From Weeksella massiliensis (GTDB taxonomy: Bacteria > Bacteroidota > Bacteroidia > Flavobacteriales > Weeksellaceae): 64,000 bases of DNA. The translations under genes were made by a program, and so were the position numbers. Below are positions 26,729-35,239 of this stretch, piece after piece. The notes beneath the pieces are model-generated. The model was given only the letters and a program-made list of their open reading frames with translations, was not told the origin of the DNA and made no database searches. The stretch covers positions 124,001 through 188,000 of the forward strand of contig CCMH01000004.1 in the NCBI GenBank assembly GCA_000751595.1. The letters are read 5' to 3'. The stretch's first letter is position 1. Each line of letters starts with the position of its first letter.

Positions 26729-28018
26729 ATGATACCTAAAGATAATCCGAAATATATAAAAGCATGGGTTTCCTATGATTGGGCAAATTCTGTACATTCT
26801 TTGGTAATTGCTTCGGCAATTTTCCCGGTTTATTACAGTGCGATTACTTTGTCGGGAACCGATCATCCCATAAAATTTTTAGGATTATTACCCGAAACTG
26901 CTTTTAATTTTTCTTTGGCAATTGCCTTTCTATTTGTAATTATTCTTTCTCCTATTTTATCATCCATTGCCGATTTGTTAGGCGATAAAATTAAGTTTCT
27001 GCGTTTCTTTTGTTATTTGGGAGCTTTCTCTTGTATGGGCATGTTTTTCTTTACAAGTGCCGATTATATTTGGTTAGGATTGCTGTTTAATATTACGGCA
27101 AGTATCGGATTTTGGGGAAGTCTGGTGTATTATAATGCCTATTTACCTGAGATAGTTTCCGATGAAAAAATGGATAAAGTTTCGGCTTGGGGATATATGT
27201 TCGGCTACATTGGGTCGGTGTTGTTGTTGGCAATTTGTTTAGCGATGATCATGTTCGGACCAAAAGAAAAAGAATCTTTACTTACACGAACTTCTTTTTT
27301 GATTACCGGAATTTGGTGGTTTGGCTTTGCGCAATATGCCTTACGTGTTTTACCGAACAAGAAGAACAATAAAAAAGTACCCAAAAATATTATAGCAAGC
27401 AGTTTTCATGAGTTGAAAAATACTTTGAGAGATTTGATGCAATACCGAAATCTGCGGGTTTATTTAGGAGGATTTTTCTTCTTTAGTTTAGCCATGCAAA
27501 CCATTTTTTTAATGGCTGCCTTATTTGGAAGTTCTGAAATTGGTTTAGAAAGCGAAGAATTAATTTTGACCATTTTACTGATACAAATTGAAGCTATTCT
27601 TGGTGCTTGGTTATTTTCGTTATTATCCGGGAAAATAGGAAACAAAAAAACAATCCTTCTTGCTTTATTTATTTGGATTGCCACATGTTTCATCGCTTAT
27701 TTTATGAGTAAAGATGATCCGAATGTGAAACTTAAATTCTATCTCATGGCGGCTTTGGTTGGCCTTGTAATGGGTGGTTTACAACCATTATCACGAAGCA
27801 CGTATGCCAAATTATTACCCGAAACAGAAGATACCACGACTTATTTTAGTTTTTATGATGTGTTCGAAAAGAGTGCGTTGTTTTTCGGTCTGGTTATTTA
27901 TGGAGTTTTGATTGAGTTTTCTGGTGGGATGAAACTTTCGGCTCTTGCCATGGGGATTTCTTTTATGATTAGTGTTGTGATATTTTTGTTTTTTAAAATG
28001 GAAAAGTCAAAAAAATAA
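26729..28018 (+). CDS. MFS transporter, UMF1/Atg22-like family
   Basis: This 429-residue polytopic protein has about 12 membrane segments. Its N-terminus (IKAWVSYDWANSVHSLVIAS, IFPVYY) and the helix 10-11 sequence (GLVMGGLQPLSRSTYAKLLPE, TTYFSFYDVFEKSA) are the hallmark of the UMF1 family, related to the yeast vacuolar amino acid exporter Atg22. Bacterial members are uncharacterised; amino acid or small-metabolite efflux is a guess. It converges on the sulfurtransferase gene with only 5 bases between the stop codons. Confidence 0.85.
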   Translation: MIPKDNPKYIKAWVSYDWANSVHSLVIASAIFPVYYSAITLSGTDHPIKFLGLLPETAFNFSLAIAFLFVIILSPILSSIADLLGDKIKFLRFFCYLGAFSCMGMFFFTSADYIWLGLLFNITASIGFWGSLVYYNAYLPEIVSDEKMDKVSAWGYMFGYIGSVLLLAICLAMIMFGPKEKESLLTRTSFLITGIWWFGFAQYALRVLPNKKNNKKVPKNIIASSFHELKNTLRDLMQYRNLRVYLGGFFFFSLAMQTIFLMAALFGSSEIGLESEELILTILLIQIEAILGAWLFSLLSGKIGNKKTILLALFIWIATCFIAYFMSKDDPNVKLKFYLMAALVGLVMGGLQPLSRSTYAKLLPETEDTTTYFSFYDVFEKSALFFGLVIYGVLIEFSGGMKLSALAMGISFMISVVIFLFFKMEKSKK

Positions 28019-28023
28019 TCAAT

Positions 28024-28854
28024 TTATTCTATGGGTAATTCAGGATTTACACCCCATTCTGACCATGAACCGTCGTATACTTTTACCGATTGATTACCGA
28101 TAGAATAAGCAACCAAAGCTAAAATACTCGCAGTTACACCCGAGCCACAACTAAAGATATAATCATTTTTAGAATCTCCAATCGATTCGAAAATTGATTT
28201 AAGATTTTGTGGTGCTTGGATAAAGTTCTTATCCAAAACATTTTCGAAAAAAACATTGTTCGAGTTCGGAATATGTCCACTTCTAAGACCTGGACGAGGT
28301 TCTGCCTGTTTTCCTAAAAATCGTGCAGAAGAACGTGCATCAACAATGCGAGTATTTTCATCTTCTAAAACTTGTAATATTTCCTCTGCCGTTGCAATCC
28401 AATTCTTGTATAAATGTACAGTTATAGGCGCAGTTTTTTCGGCTTTTCTATAAGAATCAACGATCGGCAATTGATTATCCTTCCAAGCTGGTAAACCACC
28501 ATCCAAAACAAAAACATTCTCAAAACCATAGGTCTTAAAAATCCACCAAGCACGTGGCGAAGAATAAACACCCCAACGATCATAAACCACAATAATCGAA
28601 TCTTTATTGATGCCTAATTCTGCTAAATAATTAGAAAATTTATCAGCAGAAATCAGTGTGTGTGGGAGAGGAGAATTGGGTTCTGAAGCTCTCTTCTCGA
28701 TATCGAAAAAAAGTGAATTAGGAATGAGTTCTAATTTTTCATCTTTTAGAGAAGCACCAACTTTATCCATGGTTGCATCTAAAAGAATCAAATTTTTGTT
28801 ATCGAATAATGCTTGTAATTGCTGCGTTGTGATGAGTGGATGTTGCGAATTCAT
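28024..28854 (-). CDS. Sulfurtransferase (thiosulfate / 3-mercaptopyruvate, tandem rhodanese)
   Basis: This 276-residue protein has two rhodanese domains (about 1-130 inactive, about 150-276 catalytic). The active loop is CGSGVTAS with Cys236; CGSG(V/T)TA is the loop type of SseA-like 3-mercaptopyruvate sulfurtransferases. Conserved VYDRWGVYSSPRAWW and the second-domain start IVDARSSARFLGKQAEPRPG are also seen. It transfers sulfane sulfur to cyanide or thiols in the cytoplasm. No signal peptide. Confidence 0.88.
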   Translation of the reverse strand: MNSQHPLITTQQLQALFDNKNLILLDATMDKVGASLKDEKLELIPNSLFFDIEKRASEPNSPLPHTLISADKFSNYLAELGINKDSIIVVYDRWGVYSSPRAWWIFKTYGFENVFVLDGGLPAWKDNQLPIVDSYRKAEKTAPITVHLYKNWIATAEEILQVLEDENTRIVDARSSARFLGKQAEPRPGLRSGHIPNSNNVFFENVLDKNFIQAPQNLKSIFESIGDSKNDYIFSCGSGVTASILALVAYSIGNQSVKVYDGSWSEWGVNPELPIE

Positions 28855-28912
28855 AAAAAAATACCTTTATTACGAGAATAAAGGTATTTAAAATATTATT
28901 AGGATGAACTAT

Positions 28913-30556
28913 TTATTGATCAGAAAATGATTCTGCTTGTGCTTGCCCGATGCTTCCATTAGGCGCTTCAATTTTTAGTAGAGAAGATAAAGTAGGAGCG
29001 ATGTCGGTCATGTTGATTTCTTTGTAACTTTTCCCATGTTTCACACCCCAACCCATCATAACAAACGGAATATGTGAGTCGTACGAATTCCAAGTTCCGT
29101 GCGTAGTACCTGTAGAATTTTGTTTTCCACTATACCATTGCGGATCTAAAACATACTGTATTGCGCCGCTTCTTTTTTTGTTGTATCCGTTGATAATTCG
29201 TTCTTTAATCAGGCTTGGTACAGAATACATTCCGATTCGTTCTACATCAACTGCAAAAGAAATTGCAGGGTGTTTTTGTAATTCTCGCACAATTGCATCT
29301 TTCAATTTTATCTCATCAATTTTATTGCTTTCGATGATTGGATAATTAAGATGAACTTGATAATTGGTCAATGATCGCACCAAATCTTTTGCACCAAACT
29401 CTTGTTGTAAAACAGAATTCAATTGATCTTTGGTTTCTTTCGATTGGAAATATCCTCCGTTTCCTTTATGATCTGTAAAATATTTCGGATTGTGAGAAGC
29501 ACCGTGATCAGCTGTTAAGAAAACTAAGTATTCTCCTTTTCCTACTTTTTGATCCAAATACGTAAAGAATTTAGCCAAATCTTGATCCAAACGCAAATAT
29601 GTATCTTCAATTTCGGTTGTGTTTATCGAATAATGATGCCCAATGTAGTCAGTTGAAGAAAAACTAACTGCAAGAAAGTCGGTAATACCCGGTTTGTTTT
29701 GACCCAATTTTTCATTTTCGATTAATGCTTGCGCCAATTCTGCTGTAATTGTATTCCCGAAAGGCGTTACTTTTATCAAATCGTAACCATTATCTTTTTT
29801 CAGTTGGGCTAAATTTTTTGGGAAGTCAGCTTTCTTTTCACCCTTAAGAAGTCCTTTGTATTCGTATCCTTCTTGGTCGGTATTGACATAGGTGTTTTTA
29901 GGATAAAGCGTGTTCCATTCTTTTAGATATTTATCAGCAAACTTGGTGTCATTCAGTTGATTAATCCATTTAGGTAAAGCATTCATGTAGAAGGTGCTCG
30001 AAATCCATTTTCCCGATTCACCATCCAACCAATAAGCTGCATCTGCAAAATGTCCGGCTGGTAAAATTCCTCCACGATCCTTGATCGAAATTCCAAAAAC
30101 TTTTGATCGGAAATTCGTTGCTAATTTCAATTGATCGGTTACGGTAGAAGCCAATAAATTTTTAGGCGACATTTTCCCGTTATTGTTCGTTGTACCAACA
30201 CTTTCTACGCTATCATCTTGTGTACAATACATGCTTTCTCCGGTTGCTTGAATGATAAAATCATTTCCTGCAATCCCATGAATAGCCGGTACACTTCCGG
30301 TATAAATGGTAGAGTGGCCAATAGCTGTATAGGTCGGAATATAATCGATATAGGTATTTTCGTAAGTAAAGCCTTCGTTGAGTAAACGTTTGAAACCGCC
30401 GTTTGAATAGCGATCCTGAAAACGGTACAAATAATCCCAACGCATTTGGTCGACAACGATTCCTACAACGAGTTTCGGGCGGTTAACTTCTTGTGCTTGT
30501 GTAAATTGAGTTGCAAACGCAAAGACAAATCCAAGAAATAATTTTTGAAATTTCAT
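28913..30556 (-). CDS. pafA: PafA-like alkaline phosphatase
   Basis: This 547-residue secreted phosphomonoesterase has a signal peptide ending TQAQ. Active-site residues can be matched to Elizabethkingia PafA with a near-constant offset: metal ligand Asp36 (VVDQMRWD), threonine nucleophile Thr77 (IPTYTAIGHST), Asn98 (GIAGND), and Lys159/Arg161 (ISIKDRGG), which contact the phosphoryl group; zinc ligands lie in ADHGASHN and the late GTHGTW. It releases phosphate from organic monoesters in the periplasm. No pho-box-like site was recognised; a GGTAGGAT word lies about 60 bases upstream. Confidence 0.88.
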   Translation of the reverse strand: MKFQKLFLGFVFAFATQFTQAQEVNRPKLVVGIVVDQMRWDYLYRFQDRYSNGGFKRLLNEGFTYENTYIDYIPTYTAIGHSTIYTGSVPAIHGIAGNDFIIQATGESMYCTQDDSVESVGTTNNNGKMSPKNLLASTVTDQLKLATNFRSKVFGISIKDRGGILPAGHFADAAYWLDGESGKWISSTFYMNALPKWINQLNDTKFADKYLKEWNTLYPKNTYVNTDQEGYEYKGLLKGEKKADFPKNLAQLKKDNGYDLIKVTPFGNTITAELAQALIENEKLGQNKPGITDFLAVSFSSTDYIGHHYSINTTEIEDTYLRLDQDLAKFFTYLDQKVGKGEYLVFLTADHGASHNPKYFTDHKGNGGYFQSKETKDQLNSVLQQEFGAKDLVRSLTNYQVHLNYPIIESNKIDEIKLKDAIVRELQKHPAISFAVDVERIGMYSVPSLIKERIINGYNKKRSGAIQYVLDPQWYSGKQNSTGTTHGTWNSYDSHIPFVMMGWGVKHGKSYKEINMTDIAPTLSSLLKIEAPNGSIGQAQAESFSDQ

Positions 30557-30663
30557 TTTTGGTGTAATTTTTTTATTGGATATAAAATTAAGGTTTATTT
30601 TTTTGGATTAAATTAAGGTAGGATTAAGTTTTATCTCATCCGACACAAATTAATCTTAAAAAG

Positions 30664-30698
30664 AAAAAACCATCAAAAAGTTATTCGATGGTTTTTTT
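30664..30698 (-). terminator. Terminator of the M20 dipeptidase gene
   Basis: An 11-bp stem AAAAAACCATC/GATGGTTTTTT (30664-30674 with 30687-30697), loop 12 bases, followed on the minus strand by a T run, 11 bases after the stop codon. Confidence 0.85.
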
Positions 30699-30709
30699 AT
30701 GTAATACAA

Positions 30710-32092
30710 TTATTCTTGTACGTAGTATTGATAGAAGTACGGGATAGTTTCGATTCCTTTGTAGAAATTGAATAAACCGTAATGTTCATTTGGTGAGTGG
30801 ATAACATCCGAATCTAATCCGAATCCCATCAAAACAGATTTCGTTCCTAATTCTTCTTCGAATAAGGCTACAATCGGAATAGAACCTCCGCCACGTTCTG
30901 CGATAGCTTCTTTCTCGAAAGTTTCGCTCAATGCTTTTTTCGCTGCTTTGAAACCTTTGTGCGAAGTTGGTAACAAATAAGGTTTACCACCATGATGTGG
31001 AATAACTTTTACTTCTACCGAATTTGGCGCTAAGGTTGGGAAATAATTGACAAATTTTTGGGTAATATCATCAGGATCTTGACCAGGAACCAAACGCATA
31101 GAGATTTTGGCGTAGGCATGCGATGGAATCACCGTTTTAGCACCTTTACCAATATAACCACCCCAAATACCGTTAACGTCGAGTGTAGGTCGGGTAGAAG
31201 CACGCTCTATAGTACTGAAACCATCTTCTCCTTGAATATCTTTTATTCCTAAAGATTTTTTATACTCTTCTAAATCAAAAGGAATTTTCGCTAATTCTTC
31301 TCTTTCTTCTGCAGTAAGTTCGATAACATTATCGTAGAATCCAGGAATAGTGATGTGCCCTTTATCGTCGATCAATTTGTCGATCATCGAACATAAAATA
31401 TTGATAGGATTAGGAACAGCTCCACCATAAACTCCTGAATGCATATCGCGATCAGCACCTTTTACCTCAACTTCGATATACGATAAACCTCTTAAACCAA
31501 CATTGATAGACGGTTGATCGTTTGAGATGATAGAAGTATCTGAAATTAGGATAACATCATTTTTAAGTTTTTCGCGATTATTTTTCACATAATTCACTAA
31601 ACTTGGCGAACCTACTTCTTCTTCGCCTTCGATCATGAATTTTACATTGCATGGTAATTCACCTGCTGCCATCATGGCTTCGAATGCTTTTACATGCATA
31701 AAGAATTGCCCTTTATCATCGGCTGATCCACGAGCAAAAATAGCTCCTTCTGGATGAATTGGCGTTTTTTTGATCACTGGCTCAAATGGTCCAGACTCCC
31801 ATAATTCAATTGGGTCGGCAGGTTGCACATCATAGTGCCCATAGACCAAAACAGTTGGTAAAGCTGGATCGATAATTTTATCACCATACACTACAGGGAA
31901 ACCTTCCGTTTCTTCAATACTTACATTATCTGCACCTGCTTTGGTAAGAAAATCGGCAACTTTGTCTGCTGTATCGTACACATCTTGCGTATATGCAGGG
32001 TCTGCACTGATAGAAGGAATTTTTAGAAGTTCAATTAATTCATCCAAAAAACGTTGTTTGTTTTCTTGTATAAATTGTTGTGTCTTGTCCAT
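30710..32092 (-). CDS. M20 family dipeptidase (CNDP/Dug1-like)
   Basis: This 460-residue cytoplasmic metallopeptidase has the dinuclear zinc site motifs of family M20: VYGHYDVQPADP (first His-Asp), IFARGSADDKGQ (bridging Asp), EGEEEVGSP (general-base Glu and ligand), SDTSI, and the late ERGGGSIPI and HSPNE. The extra lid domain (about 200-330, including DMHSGVYGG) and the overall length match the CNDP2/Dug1 group, which cleaves Cys-Gly and other dipeptides. It is divergent from the DUF4286 gene. No signal peptide. Confidence 0.88.
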   Translation of the reverse strand: MDKTQQFIQENKQRFLDELIELLKIPSISADPAYTQDVYDTADKVADFLTKAGADNVSIEETEGFPVVYGDKIIDPALPTVLVYGHYDVQPADPIELWESGPFEPVIKKTPIHPEGAIFARGSADDKGQFFMHVKAFEAMMAAGELPCNVKFMIEGEEEVGSPSLVNYVKNNREKLKNDVILISDTSIISNDQPSINVGLRGLSYIEVEVKGADRDMHSGVYGGAVPNPINILCSMIDKLIDDKGHITIPGFYDNVIELTAEEREELAKIPFDLEEYKKSLGIKDIQGEDGFSTIERASTRPTLDVNGIWGGYIGKGAKTVIPSHAYAKISMRLVPGQDPDDITQKFVNYFPTLAPNSVEVKVIPHHGGKPYLLPTSHKGFKAAKKALSETFEKEAIAERGGGSIPIVALFEEELGTKSVLMGFGLDSDVIHSPNEHYGLFNFYKGIETIPYFYQYYVQE

Positions 32093-32165
32093 TTTTTATT
32101 TTTAATGAAATATTCGTCTAAATTAACAATAAAACTTCGAAAAGGCTTCATTAATCAAGTTTTTT

Positions 32166-32173
32166 TATCTTTG
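32166..32173 (+). promoter_or_regulatory. Putative -7 element of the DUF4286 gene (TATCTTTG)
   Basis: TATCTTTG matches TAnnTTTG and ends 16 bases before the ATG at 32190. Confidence 0.4.
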
Positions 32174-32189
32174 TGAAAAAGATTTATAC

Positions 32190-32510
32190 ATGATCATTTA
32201 TAATACGACTTTCTTTGTAGATCCTACTATAGAAGAAGAATGGCTCGCATGGTTGCAAAACGAACAGATTGCGAATTACTTAGAAAAAAATCATTTCTCG
32301 AAAGGGGTTTTGGCAAAAGTTACTTCGCACGAACAAGAAGATGCGGTCTCGTATGCTATGCAATTATTTTGTGAAAACCAAGAGAAATTAATGCAGTTTA
32401 GAAAAGATATATTACCATATTTGCAAACAGAAAGTCTAAAGAAATTTGGTACGAAAGTACTTTCATTTGAAACTGAAATGTTACACATAAAGGATTTCGA
32501 ATCAAATTAA
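32190..32510 (+). CDS. DUF4286 family protein
   Basis: This 106-residue cytoplasmic protein has the start pattern MIIYNTTFFVDPTIEEEWLA that is typical of the Bacteroidota DUF4286 family, a ferredoxin-like (dimeric alpha-beta barrel) fold predicted from strand-helix alternation. Function unknown. It is monocistronic with its own promoter word and a strong terminator. Confidence 0.78.
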   Translation: MIIYNTTFFVDPTIEEEWLAWLQNEQIANYLEKNHFSKGVLAKVTSHEQEDAVSYAMQLFCENQEKLMQFRKDILPYLQTESLKKFGTKVLSFETEMLHIKDFESN

Positions 32511-32523
32511 TAAAGTTGTAGCG

Positions 32524-32553
32524 ATACCCTAAACTTGTTTAGGGTATTTTTTT
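32524..32553 (+). terminator. Terminator of the DUF4286 gene
   Basis: A perfect 11-bp stem ATACCCTAAAC/GTTTAGGGTAT (32524-32534 with 32537-32547) followed by a T run. The CTTG-type tight loop and position, 14 bases after the stop, fit a rho-independent terminator. Confidence 0.88.
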
Positions 32554-32575
32554 GTTCATTATTTTTTGTGATCTC

Positions 32576-33238
32576 CTACATTTCTTTTTTATCTTCTCCT
32601 ATAAAGGCTGCTATTTCGTGGGCTTCTATGATATGATTTCCAGGCCAGTTTTTTTGAGCTACATTAAGCATTGCTTGCGCCAAATGAAGGGTCGAAAGTG
32701 GTTTTTGTTTTTGGAACAAACCGATACGATTGAAAAATTGCAGCACATGAACTGCCATGTTTTCTCCTTGTCGATCAGAATTTGGCCGAATCAAAACGGG
32801 TGGACGAAATAGTATACACTGCTCAAAATTCAACTGCTCAACCGCTTGCTCAAGCTTTCCTTTCATTTTCGAGTAAAAGAAAATCGAGTTTGCATTTGCT
32901 TTACTGGCCGATACCAACACATATTTCGGAACCTTGTTTTCTTTGGCAATCCGAGCAAAGGTATATTGATAATCAAAATCGACCGTCCACTGATTTTTCT
33001 TACTACCAGCTTTTTTCAGTGTGGTGCCCATCGCAGAAAACAAAACATCTCCTACAACCCATTGTTGCCATTTTTCGGGTTTCGAGAAATCGATGCAATG
33101 AACGGTCAATTTAGGATGGGCTGCAAAGGTATTTTTTCGGACAAAAAGGGTTACCGAAGAATATGCCGGATGTTCGAGAAGTTGTTGTACCAATTCTTTT
33201 CCTGTGGCGCCCGAAGCACCAATAATCAGAGCATTCAT
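32576..33238 (-). CDS. NAD(P)-binding Rossmann-fold oxidoreductase (HTATIP2-like)
   Basis: This 220-residue protein has the dinucleotide-binding motif GASGATG at residues 7-13, followed by FVRKN, DVLFSAMGTTLKKAGSK, YVLVSASKANANSIFFYSKMKG and a LFRPPVLI line. That is the pattern of atypical short-chain dehydrogenases related to HTATIP2/TIP30 and YbjT-like NADH-binding proteins, with Ser/Tyr/Lys in the usual order (SASKAN, YSKMK). Substrate unknown. The gene borders the accessory island: the repeat array starts about 70 bases upstream of its start codon. Confidence 0.8.
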   Translation of the reverse strand: MNALIIGASGATGKELVQQLLEHPAYSSVTLFVRKNTFAAHPKLTVHCIDFSKPEKWQQWVVGDVLFSAMGTTLKKAGSKKNQWTVDFDYQYTFARIAKENKVPKYVLVSASKANANSIFFYSKMKGKLEQAVEQLNFEQCILFRPPVLIRPNSDRQGENMAVHVLQFFNRIGLFQKQKPLSTLHLAQAMLNVAQKNWPGNHIIEAHEIAAFIGEDKKEM

Positions 33239-33309
33239 CGTTTTTTGTTTTTATGAAATGAACCTTAAAGATACATCAATTTCTCTGATAATAGAAGCAT
33301 AGGTGTTGG

Positions 33310-33585
33310 ACTTCGGCTCCGCTTGGTGGTTGAGTGTTGTCGAAACTTAGGGAGCACCCTTCGGCTTTCCCCTTCGACTTTCCTTCGACTCCGCTCAGGT
33401 AGCAGCTCAGGGTACAGCTTGGGGACCTCTTCGGCTCCGCTTGTTGGTTGAGTGTTGTCGAAACCCAGGGTAGAACCTTCGACTTTCCCCTTCGACTTCG
33501 CTCAGGGACCTCCTTCGACTCCGCTTGGTGGTTGAGCTTTGTCGAAACCCAGGTAGCAGCTCAGGGAACAGCTTAGGGTAAATGT
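33310..33585. repeat. Left array of hairpin repeats beside the GIY-YIG gene
   Basis: About 275 bases made of directly repeated units. Each unit reads roughly TTCGGCTCCGCTTGGTGG, then TTGAGTGTTGTCGAAAC. The outer parts TTCGRC and GTCGAA are inverted, so each unit can fold as a hairpin of about 35 bases. Three full units start near 33310, 33429 and 33513, separated by shorter fragments such as CTTCGACTTTCC and CAGCTCAGGG. GC content is clearly higher than in the neighbourhood. No coding frame with sense was found. Confidence 0.85.
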
Positions 33586-33633
33586 ATTAGTATTATTGTA
33601 GGATTAATACAGAAATCGTATTTTTATAAGAAC

Positions 33634-33942
33634 ATGAAAGGTTTTATGTACATATTGCTTTGTTCAGATGGTAGTTACTATACTGGTAGTACGATTAATC
33701 TTGAGTTGCGGTTAGAACAGCATCAAACAGGTAAAGGTGCTAATCATACCAAGAAGCATTTGCCTGTCTTGTTAGTTTATTTTGAAGAATTTGAGAGTAT
33801 TCAGGAAGCTTTTTATAGGGAGAAACAAATAAAAAGATGGAGTAGAAAGAAAAAAGAAGCTTTGATTGATGGGAGGAGTGATGACCTTAAAATGTTTTCG
33901 AAATGTATGAATGATTCTCATTGTAAAAGAGTAGATTCTTGA
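33634..33942 (+). CDS. GIY-YIG nuclease family protein
   Basis: This 102-residue protein is a single GIY-YIG domain of the UPF0213/YhbQ kind. The two core strands are seen as FMYILLCSDGSYYTGST (residues 4-20), the conserved arginine is in LELRLEQH, and the metal-binding glutamate is in FYREKQIKRWSRKKK. Such small domains cleave or nick DNA, but most cellular members have no known role. The gene is enclosed by two arrays of the same hairpin repeat; its stop codon (33940-33942) is the first bases of the right array. This suggests that nuclease and repeats move or spread together. Confidence 0.88.
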   Translation: MKGFMYILLCSDGSYYTGSTINLELRLEQHQTGKGANHTKKHLPVLLVYFEEFESIQEAFYREKQIKRWSRKKKEALIDGRSDDLKMFSKCMNDSHCKRVDS

Positions 33943-34262
33943 CTTTCCCCCTTCGACTTTCCTTCGGCTCCGTTGGCGGTTGAGCTTAGTCGAAACCCAG
34001 GGTACAGCTCAGGGGCCTCCTTCGGCTCCGCTTGGTGGTTGAGCTTAGTCGAAACCCAGGGTACAGCTCAGGGGCCTCCTTCGACTTCCCCTTCGACTTC
34101 GCTCAGGGACCTCTTCGACTCCGCTTGGTGGTTGAGCTTTGTCGAAACTCAGGGAACTGCTCAGGGACCCCTTCGGCTTCGCTTGGTGGTTGAGCTTAGT
34201 CGAAACCCAGGGAACACCCTTCGACTTTCCTTCGACTCCGCTCAGGTAGCAGCTCAGGGAAC
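33942..34262. repeat. Right array of hairpin repeats beside the GIY-YIG gene
   Basis: About 320 bases with four units in the same orientation as the left array, starting near 33963, 34020, 34112 and 34171. The units read CTTCGGCTCCGCTTGGTGG then TTGAGCTTAGTCGAAACCC. Intervening fragments (CAGGGTACAGCTCAGG, CCTTCGACTTCGCTCAG) are partial copies. An open frame across the array (33973-34296) is just translated repeat (recurring WWLSxVETQG) and is not regarded as a gene. Confidence 0.85.
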
Positions 34263-34266
34263 ATGG

Positions 34267-35079
34267 TTAATTAAGTATTCGGGGGATGTTGTTTAGAAGT
34301 ATGTTCGACGAGCCAAATACTTTATGCATATTTGTATATGAGTTAAAGTTGTTATTGTGTGCAATTTGTTTAAATGTGAGATTTGTGAATAGTATTTCAG
34401 CAAGTGCTTTCAGCATTCGCATTTTTAAAACGTATTGGCTATAGGTACAATTGAAATAAAACTTAAAAGCATTCTGAACTTCATAGTTCGAGTATTGATA
34501 TTGATTTAATACCTCATCGGACAATTGATGATTACTTTTTTTGTAAATAGTTTTTAAATGACTTTTGGGAATTCTATTGAATTTTTTCCATTTTTCTTTT
34601 GCTATTAATGAATCCACTTCTATGGAACAAAAATGAAATTGAAGGCTTGTATCCGATGCTTGATAAATAAATCCAATAATATGGTGTAAAGCAGGTGAAA
34701 TAGAGGAGATGTCGATACTCAGACAACTAAAGTTAGCTAAAGACGAGAGTTGTTTTTGTTTGCATTCTAATAAGTGGTTGAATTTGTGTATATCGATTGA
34801 AGAGAGAGGAAATTCGATCACGTGTATTCCTTTTTCGGTTTGATGAAATGTCAAAGATAAATGAGATTGAATGGTTAGATTGTTTTGGAATCTTCGAAAA
34901 TCGAATAGATTAATCTCTTTGAAGAAACCTATTAAATATTCGATAACATTCAGTCCTTGATTGAGGATCATAAGATCTTTGTATTCTATATGCGAAGTTT
35001 CTTTGGAGGCTATTTCACTATATCTTGTGCAGAAATATTCGATATAGTAGATATATTCTTCGTACAAATCAATTTTCAT
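34267..35079 (-). CDS. AraC-like helix-turn-helix protein
   Basis: This 270-residue protein has an N-terminal part (about 1-180) with no recognised fold and a C-terminal AraC-type DNA-binding part (about 185-265). The second helix-turn-helix is visible as TFKQIAHNNNFNSYTNMHKVF, preceded by the linker helix YSQYVLKMRMLKALAEIL. It is a likely transcriptional regulator; the effector is unknown. Its last codons run to the edge of the right repeat array (stop at 34267), so the 3' end may have been changed by repeat insertion. Low-GC composition. Confidence 0.6.
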   Translation of the reverse strand: MKIDLYEEYIYYIEYFCTRYSEIASKETSHIEYKDLMILNQGLNVIEYLIGFFKEINLFDFRRFQNNLTIQSHLSLTFHQTEKGIHVIEFPLSSIDIHKFNHLLECKQKQLSSLANFSCLSIDISSISPALHHIIGFIYQASDTSLQFHFCSIEVDSLIAKEKWKKFNRIPKSHLKTIYKKSNHQLSDEVLNQYQYSNYEVQNAFKFYFNCTYSQYVLKMRMLKALAEILFTNLTFKQIAHNNNFNSYTNMHKVFGSSNILLNNIPRILN

Positions 35080-35211
35080 AAACCTCGGATTTAGTTTAAT
35101 ACTTGATGAAATAGTCTATTGCAAATAAAATATATTGAAATTAATAATTATTTTTCAATAATACAAGTCAAATCTTCTGGTAAGTAGTTGTTTATCCGTT
35201 TTTTTATGGAT

Positions 35212-35234
35212 AAAAAAACCTCCCGAAGGAGGTT
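35212..35234 (-). terminator. Terminator of the DUF6266 gene
   Basis: On the minus strand a 7-bp stem AACCTCC/GGAGGTT with a TTCG tetraloop (35217-35234) is followed by a run of T, directly after the stop at 35240. Confidence 0.85.
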
Positions 35235-35239
35235 GATTG

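Noticed and set aside
33310-34262. CRISPR array
   Set aside because: Units have variable spacing, internal partial copies and no unique spacers; there are no cas genes.
33973-34296. Open frame across the right repeat array (recurring WWLS...VETQG)
   Set aside because: It is translated repeat DNA; residues recur with the repeat period and overlap the AraC-like gene end.
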